Part shown: in pieces, positions 60,171 through 64,000 of the stretch
How the letters are laid out: every line of letters starts with the position of its first letter
Position numbering within the stretch: the first letter of the stretch is position 1
NCBI RefSeq assembly: GCF_001431315.2
Contig: NZ_LKHV02000001.1
Span: 1,364,001 to 1,428,000 of the forward strand
Direction: 5' to 3'
From: Candidatus Berkiella cookevillensis
GTDB taxonomy: Bacteria; Pseudomonadota; Gammaproteobacteria; Berkiellales; Berkiellaceae
Length of the DNA stretch: 64,000 nucleotides
Translations under genes and position numbers: made by a program
The notes under the pieces: generated by a model
Database searches by the model: none
What the model saw: only the letters and a program-made list of their open reading frames with translations
Told to the model about the DNA's origin: nothing

Positions 60171-62675
60171 ATGTCTAATGATGGGCCAGTTAAAATTGAA
60201 GATAAACAAATAATTGATATGCCATTTTTATATCCTGATCGCATTTTGGAATTATCGAAAAAATCAGCGTTATCTTCGAAAATAGAGATAGAGCCAGCTG
60301 TAAAAGCCACAGCAAAAGAAGTTATTGAAAGTAGCATGGACAGTATAGACGATGAATTTGATCTATCAGAAGATGAACTTGAGTTTTTATCGCCTGGAGA
60401 AGCATCAGAATCCCAAGCACGTGTAGACCTATCTTCCAAAGCAGCGGATGATATCGTCATAGAAGAGCATAAATTGAGTCTGCTTGATTTTCTGATTGCT
60501 CGTTCTGGCTATCCTATTCAGGATATTGAAAATTATTCTGAGCACTATCGCTTGCAATTTGAAAATATTATTCTAGAAAAAGATGGTATTTTTGAAAAAT
60601 TCTTTTTGGCAGTTCAAAATAATATTGAACTGCTATCAGCAGAAAAAGGCAATGAAAAAAAATCTAAGGCAACGATCACAAAAGAAGCAAGAGAGAAAGC
60701 TTTGGTTGATTTTGGTCCAGCTATTTTTAGTAGATTGGGCGCCTATTATGCCAAAGATAGTAAATACTATTTTGAACAAAATGAATTAGCGGTTGAATTA
60801 TCTGCCTATTTTTTAAAACAATTATATCAAACACCCGTTGTAGCAAAGAAGATGCTTCAGTCGCACAAAAATAAAGTTGATGCGCACCATAAAATTAAAT
60901 TAGCTGAATTGCAAGAGAGATTGCCAACTACTTTTTACGGGGAAATTAGTGAGCTTGCTCTGATTAAAGATGATTTTGATTTATTTTTATTGTCTCCAAG
61001 CGTTCTTTCATTAGCTCAAAACCAACCATTCAAGTTTGTTGAACCATCGTTTAGCCGAGGATCTTTGTTGCTTGAATTACAAGAAGTATTAGAAAGGTCG
61101 CACAATCTTTTTAGAGTCAAACATGGCTGTTCTCAACGAGACATGTTGAGCAGCGTTTCTTCAGATGTTGAATATTATGATATTTGGTCAGAAATTGAAA
61201 CTCCAGAGCATGAATTAGCAGAGAGATTCTCGCGCATAAGCTTTGAACGAGAAACTGAAATGCTACCATCAGAGTTTTTAAATATAAAAATCAGATATTT
61301 TAGTGATTTTTTATTTCAAAATAATTTTGACTTCAATATTTTGAACAATTTAAACGCAGTTGAAAAAATATATATAGTAAAGAAATTTGTTATAGATACT
61401 GTTAATAATATATTAAAGCCAAACCTTTTATCTGAGATAAAAGCGAACGAGGGCAAAATCAAAGCTGTTAAATTGCAATTAACACAAGCAAGAAAAAGGG
61501 TAGAGGATAAATACCTTAAGGATAATCACGGAGGAAAAGCGCTAAAAGATCTTTCAAAAGAATTAGGAAAAGGTGCTGCAGAGATTTCTGCTAACATAAA
61601 AGCGCAAGTAGAGGTCGATGAAGAATGTATCCGTCTAAATGGAACGTTAGTTGCTTTAGAAAATAAACAAGCACTAGCGTCTTTAGATGCGATTGAAAAA
61701 GCTGCACAAGAATTTAAAGATGAATTTATTCATTTGTATCATCCTGAGATTTTAGTTGTAAAAAAAGCGCTTGAAAAAAGCTATAAAGAACTATGTGATG
61801 CTCAAAAAGCTACAGAAGTTTTTTTGAAGACTGGCGGAACAACAAGTTGTTTGACATTTTTGCCAATTAAAATTTCTAGTGATTCTCCTGGTCCTGATAG
61901 GTATGAGTGTTTAGTTGCGATGGCAGGAGCAGAAATTCAAGAAACAGATGATGCTATTAATGCACACGCTTTATTAGAAGCGTTCTCAGCAGGGTTAGAG
62001 CAATTTAATGATTTTACTTTCCGTTATGTTGGTCAAAGCTCTCATGCTTTAGATTTATTGTTAAAACAGATTGGAAAAGGTTTGTCTGGCAGAGAATACG
62101 CTCTTTCTTCAATGAAGCAGGACATTTTGCCTGTGTATGAAAAATCTTGTGCAGAAAAACGCTTAATCAATGAATTAATTGCTTTGTTTTCTTCGTATGG
62201 TGAGCAGGTACAAGTATTAGGTTGTGATAATATTGCATTGCCAAAATACATTGATACGACACCGGAAAGGCAGAAGGCACTTGCGCCAGTTGTCGAAGAG
62301 CCAGTATGTGATGATAAAAAAGCAAAGAAAAAGCAAGCGTCTAACAAAGAAGACTCTTCAAAGAAAGGCTCAAATTATTTTACAATTGATGCAAAGCTTT
62401 CAAATGAGAAAGATGATATCACTTATCTTTCCGCAGAGCATATTACCTGTTGTTCGTCTTGCCAAGCACAAAAACCAGCTGTGATGACGGTTTTGTTCAA
62501 TGCTTTAAGACAATCGGAAAAATTAGCAGAAAAACAACGTGTATTATTATCTGCAATGCCCGTCAAAGAGGAAGAAAAGGTTAGCATTGTGAATGCTGAT
62601 GCAAGACATTGTGGCATGCAAAGTGGTGTTATTGAGAGTAAAGACGCTCGAAAAACACTCGTTTGTTCTATGTAG
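60171..62675 (+). CDS. Large hypothetical soluble protein, 834 aa, coiled-coil centre
   Basis: Not recognised. An acidic N-terminal stretch (DSIDDEFDLSEDELEFLSPG, about 63-82) precedes helical domains. A coiled coil lies around 425-520 (IKAVKLQLTQARKRVEDKYL). The last ~130 residues include a lysine-rich linker (DDKKAKKKQASNKEDSSKKG), CCSSCQAQ, and a tail with several cysteines. No signal peptide or membrane helix. GTGAGG precedes the ATG and a clear terminator follows. Length, composition and isolation resemble secreted effectors of Legionellales, which is inference. Confidence 0.7.
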   Translation: MSNDGPVKIEDKQIIDMPFLYPDRILELSKKSALSSKIEIEPAVKATAKEVIESSMDSIDDEFDLSEDELEFLSPGEASESQARVDLSSKAADDIVIEEHKLSLLDFLIARSGYPIQDIENYSEHYRLQFENIILEKDGIFEKFFLAVQNNIELLSAEKGNEKKSKATITKEAREKALVDFGPAIFSRLGAYYAKDSKYYFEQNELAVELSAYFLKQLYQTPVVAKKMLQSHKNKVDAHHKIKLAELQERLPTTFYGEISELALIKDDFDLFLLSPSVLSLAQNQPFKFVEPSFSRGSLLLELQEVLERSHNLFRVKHGCSQRDMLSSVSSDVEYYDIWSEIETPEHELAERFSRISFERETEMLPSEFLNIKIRYFSDFLFQNNFDFNILNNLNAVEKIYIVKKFVIDTVNNILKPNLLSEIKANEGKIKAVKLQLTQARKRVEDKYLKDNHGGKALKDLSKELGKGAAEISANIKAQVEVDEECIRLNGTLVALENKQALASLDAIEKAAQEFKDEFIHLYHPEILVVKKALEKSYKELCDAQKATEVFLKTGGTTSCLTFLPIKISSDSPGPDRYECLVAMAGAEIQETDDAINAHALLEAFSAGLEQFNDFTFRYVGQSSHALDLLLKQIGKGLSGREYALSSMKQDILPVYEKSCAEKRLINELIALFSSYGEQVQVLGCDNIALPKYIDTTPERQKALAPVVEEPVCDDKKAKKKQASNKEDSSKKGSNYFTIDAKLSNEKDDITYLSAEHITCCSSCQAQKPAVMTVLFNALRQSEKLAEKQRVLLSAMPVKEEEKVSIVNADARHCGMQSGVIESKDARKTLVCSM

Positions 62676-62701
62676 ATAGAGCACTAGAATAACTTGCCAA
62701 G

Positions 62702-62732
62702 AAGAGGTATTGGAAACAGTACCTCTTTTTTT
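62702..62732 (+). terminator. Rho-independent terminator after the 834-aa gene
   Basis: AAGAGGTA (62702-62709) pairs with TACCTCTT (62720-62727) around a 10-nt loop, with a T tract continuing to 62732. It lies 27 bases after the stop codon. Confidence 0.85.
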
Positions 62733-62801
62733 GTTTATATTTTTAGTACTAATTTGTTATATTGTCTTTTTATAAAATTCTGATAAATAAGACAAAGTAG
62801 T

Positions 62802-63107
62802 ATGACTCAATTATCTAAATTCTTTTTATTTATCCTATTCTTTTCACTGTCTGCTTGTAATCATACGCCTTCGCTTGGCGAAAGAATGATCCTTAAAGGT
62901 TCTCATACACAAGCATTGGGTGAAAAATGGACAGAAGGGCATCAGTTAGTAGAGAAAGGCAATAAGCAAATCAAAAATGGCAAGGAAATGGTCAAAAAAG
63001 GTGAGCACCTTGTAGACAAAGGAAAAGCCAACATTCGAGCAGGACAGAAGATGGTCAAGCAAGGGCAAAAAATGATGGAAAAAAGTGAGTCATCCTTCCA
63101 AGAATAA
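62802..63107 (+). CDS. Small lipoprotein with repeated G-x-x-M/L-V-x-K-G units
   Basis: 101 residues. The signal sequence FFLFILFFSLSACNHTPSLG has a lipobox (LSAC) with Cys19 as the lipidation site. The mature part is made of a short repeating unit of about seven to eleven residues, G(K/E)xMVKKGEHLVDKGKANIRA, probably a long amphipathic helix. It should be anchored in the inner or outer membrane and face the periplasm. Coil-like lipoproteins of this kind are related in plan to Lpp, but this one is not a member I recognise. The DUF4166 gene starts 10 nt after it (or overlaps, if GTG 63085 is used). Confidence 0.7.
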   Translation: MTQLSKFFLFILFFSLSACNHTPSLGERMILKGSHTQALGEKWTEGHQLVEKGNKQIKNGKEMVKKGEHLVDKGKANIRAGQKMVKQGQKMMEKSESSFQE

Positions 63108-63117
63108 GTGTTTATAT

Positions 63118-63753
63118 ATGAAAGAAAAAAAGATTATATTTCAAAATATTTTTGGAGAAAAGTGGCAGCACTTACCTGAAGTTTTTAAAAAGCATTATGC
63201 TGTTCGCGAATACAGCAATGACAAAATAACCTCTACAGGGACTATCACAGTGCGCCTCTCATGGCTTACTAAGTTGTTCAGTCCATTTATGAGTTGGATG
63301 GGAATTTTGCCACCTTTGAGTGAGACCAATATCCCTATTACCGTTATTTTTTCTGCTAAACCAACATCAAATGCTTTTCATTTTGAACGAATATTTTATT
63401 ATTCAAAAAGAAAGCCTTATTTTTTTAAAAGCAAGATGGTTCCTTTAGCGGGTAACAAGATTGTTGAGTTAACTCAATGGGGTATGGGATGGATGTTTTG
63501 CTGCGAGTTTTCAGATAATCTTGTAAAATTGCGGCATGAGCGCTTTGTCTTTAAGTTATTTTCTTTATATATTCCACTACCCGTTGCTTTAATCTTAGGT
63601 AAGTGTTTTGCAGAAGAAATGGCTATATCGGAAGATAAATTTAGCATGAAGATGCAATTTGTACATCCTTGGTTTGGGGTTACCTATGAATATTTTGGTG
63701 ACTTTAAGATTGAAAATCCTAAGGGTGCTCAATCTTTGAAACTCCCAGAATAA
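63118..63753 (+). CDS. DUF4166-family protein
   Basis: 211 residues from the ATG at 63118. The family pattern is visible: LPEVFKKHYAVREYSNDKIT near the start, a short hydrophobic insertion (LFSPFMSWMGILPPLSETNI), then FHFERIFYYSKRKPYFFKSK and a C-terminal beta-rich region ending HPWFGVTYEYFGDFKI. DUF4166 domains often occur beside, or fused to, saccharopine-dehydrogenase-like or DCC-family proteins; a partial DCC-family gene is convergent here. Function is not known. I reject the GTG at 63085 because it overlaps the lipoprotein gene. Confidence 0.72.
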   Translation: MKEKKIIFQNIFGEKWQHLPEVFKKHYAVREYSNDKITSTGTITVRLSWLTKLFSPFMSWMGILPPLSETNIPITVIFSAKPTSNAFHFERIFYYSKRKPYFFKSKMVPLAGNKIVELTQWGMGWMFCCEFSDNLVKLRHERFVFKLFSLYIPLPVALILGKCFAEEMAISEDKFSMKMQFVHPWFGVTYEYFGDFKIENPKGAQSLKLPE

Positions 63754-64000
63754 GTAATAGCAGATTTCGAATCGTTCTTAAAATAGGGTATAAGATTTTA
63801 GAAAGTGTTTTAGATTTAAAAATAAGGACATTCAGTTTATTAAAGAAATCACTGGAAGTACCTACCAAGGAAAGAAAGTGCACGGCTTCTTGACCGTGAT
63901 AATATTTATCTTGAAACTTTACAATAAAACCTTCATTTAAATCATAACCTTTGTTCATAACCTCCTCAACCAATGGGTGAGGGATGCGAGCATTTATGAT
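63719..64000 (-). CDS. DCC-family (DUF393) thiol-disulfide-oxidoreductase-like protein (partial, C-terminal)
   Basis: An open frame enters from the right edge of the window without a stop and ends at 63719, overlapping the convergent DUF4166 gene by 35 bases. The visible part includes INARIPHPLVEEVMNKGYDL, FIVKFQDKYYHGQEAVHFLS and LYPILRTIRNLLLLILGVSK, the C-terminal plan of DCC-family proteins (a YxGxxA motif and an aromatic, basic, hydrophobic tail). The DxxCxxC active site would lie outside the window. A TTG within the window could be read as a start, but family similarity begins earlier. Confidence 0.65.
   Translation of the reverse strand: MINARIPHPLVEEVMNKGYDLNEGFIVKFQDKYYHGQEAVHFLSLVGTSSDFFNKLNVLIFKSKTLSKILYPILRTIRNLLLLILGVSKIEHP

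Noticed and set aside
1-64000. tRNA, rRNA, CRISPR array, prophage or intact insertion sequence
   Set aside because: I read the gaps for cloverleaf ends, regularly spaced repeats and transposase motifs and found none.

Overview
The window is one contiguous piece of an AT-rich (by eye) gammaproteobacterial chromosome. It mixes ordinary housekeeping genes (deaD, dps, ZIP transporter, class I aldolase, endonuclease I, DsbA-like protein, MscS channel) with many large, lineage-restricted proteins carrying eukaryote-like modules: ankyrin repeats, TPR-like helical repeats, an Ulp1-type cysteine protease, a zeta-toxin-like kinase, a RhoGAP-like domain and a coiled-coil/poly(A)-polymerase-head fusion. 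This mix is typical of amoeba-associated intracellular Legionellales (Legionella, Coxiella, Candidatus Berkiella). An NLS-like ankyrin protein would fit an intranuclear lineage such as Berkiella, but the genus is inference. I saw no rRNA, tRNA, CRISPR array or intact transposase.

Layout. 1-5836 (minus): a tightly packed unit of C39-like peptidase, RimK-like ATP-grasp ligase, GCS2-type ligase, N-formylglutamate amidohydrolase-like enzyme, MATE exporter and a rhomboid protease cut by the window edge; the first four look like a peptide or amide biosynthesis cassette. 5900-13300: small membrane peptide, exported methyltransferase, SLC1 symporter, an orphan gene, a 134-bp-period regulatory repeat with DnaA-box-like sites, endonuclease I and an MscK-like channel. 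13400-15540: a composite repeat and an ECF sigma/anti-sigma/Spy-CnrX-like unit. 15840-24900: orphan gene, RhoGAP-like protein, an ACP-FAAL-PlsC fusion followed by a double-glycine-leader peptide, DsbA-like protein, second MATE pump and a beta-class GST. 24990-25444: an inverted-repeat element around a decayed frame. 25500-41500: PAP-head fusion, deaD, BaiN/YhiN flavoprotein, Ppx/GppA-like protein, a repeat-bearing membrane protein, YaiI, an EAL/periplasmic-binding-protein pair and a P-domain/Ca-binding surface protein. 41900-45860: ankyrin island. 45900-49730: glycosyltransferase, PerR/Fur-Dps-ZIP metal and oxidative-stress locus, aldolase. 49900-54880: Ulp1-like protease and zeta-like kinase proteins, each next to one of two paralogous small proteins. 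54950-64000: alpha/beta hydrolase, second GG-leader-like peptide, two tandem TPR-like paralogs, a large orphan, lipoprotein, DUF4166 protein and a partial DCC-family protein.

Taken together, a stable metabolic backbone is interspersed with candidate host-interaction genes and at least three families of short dispersed repeats. The strongest candidates for undescribed biology are the amidoligase-MATE cluster, the pair of GG-leader-like peptides, the SMLxVF small-protein pair beside two candidate effectors, and the ankyrin/NLS proteins with a shared C-terminal tail.
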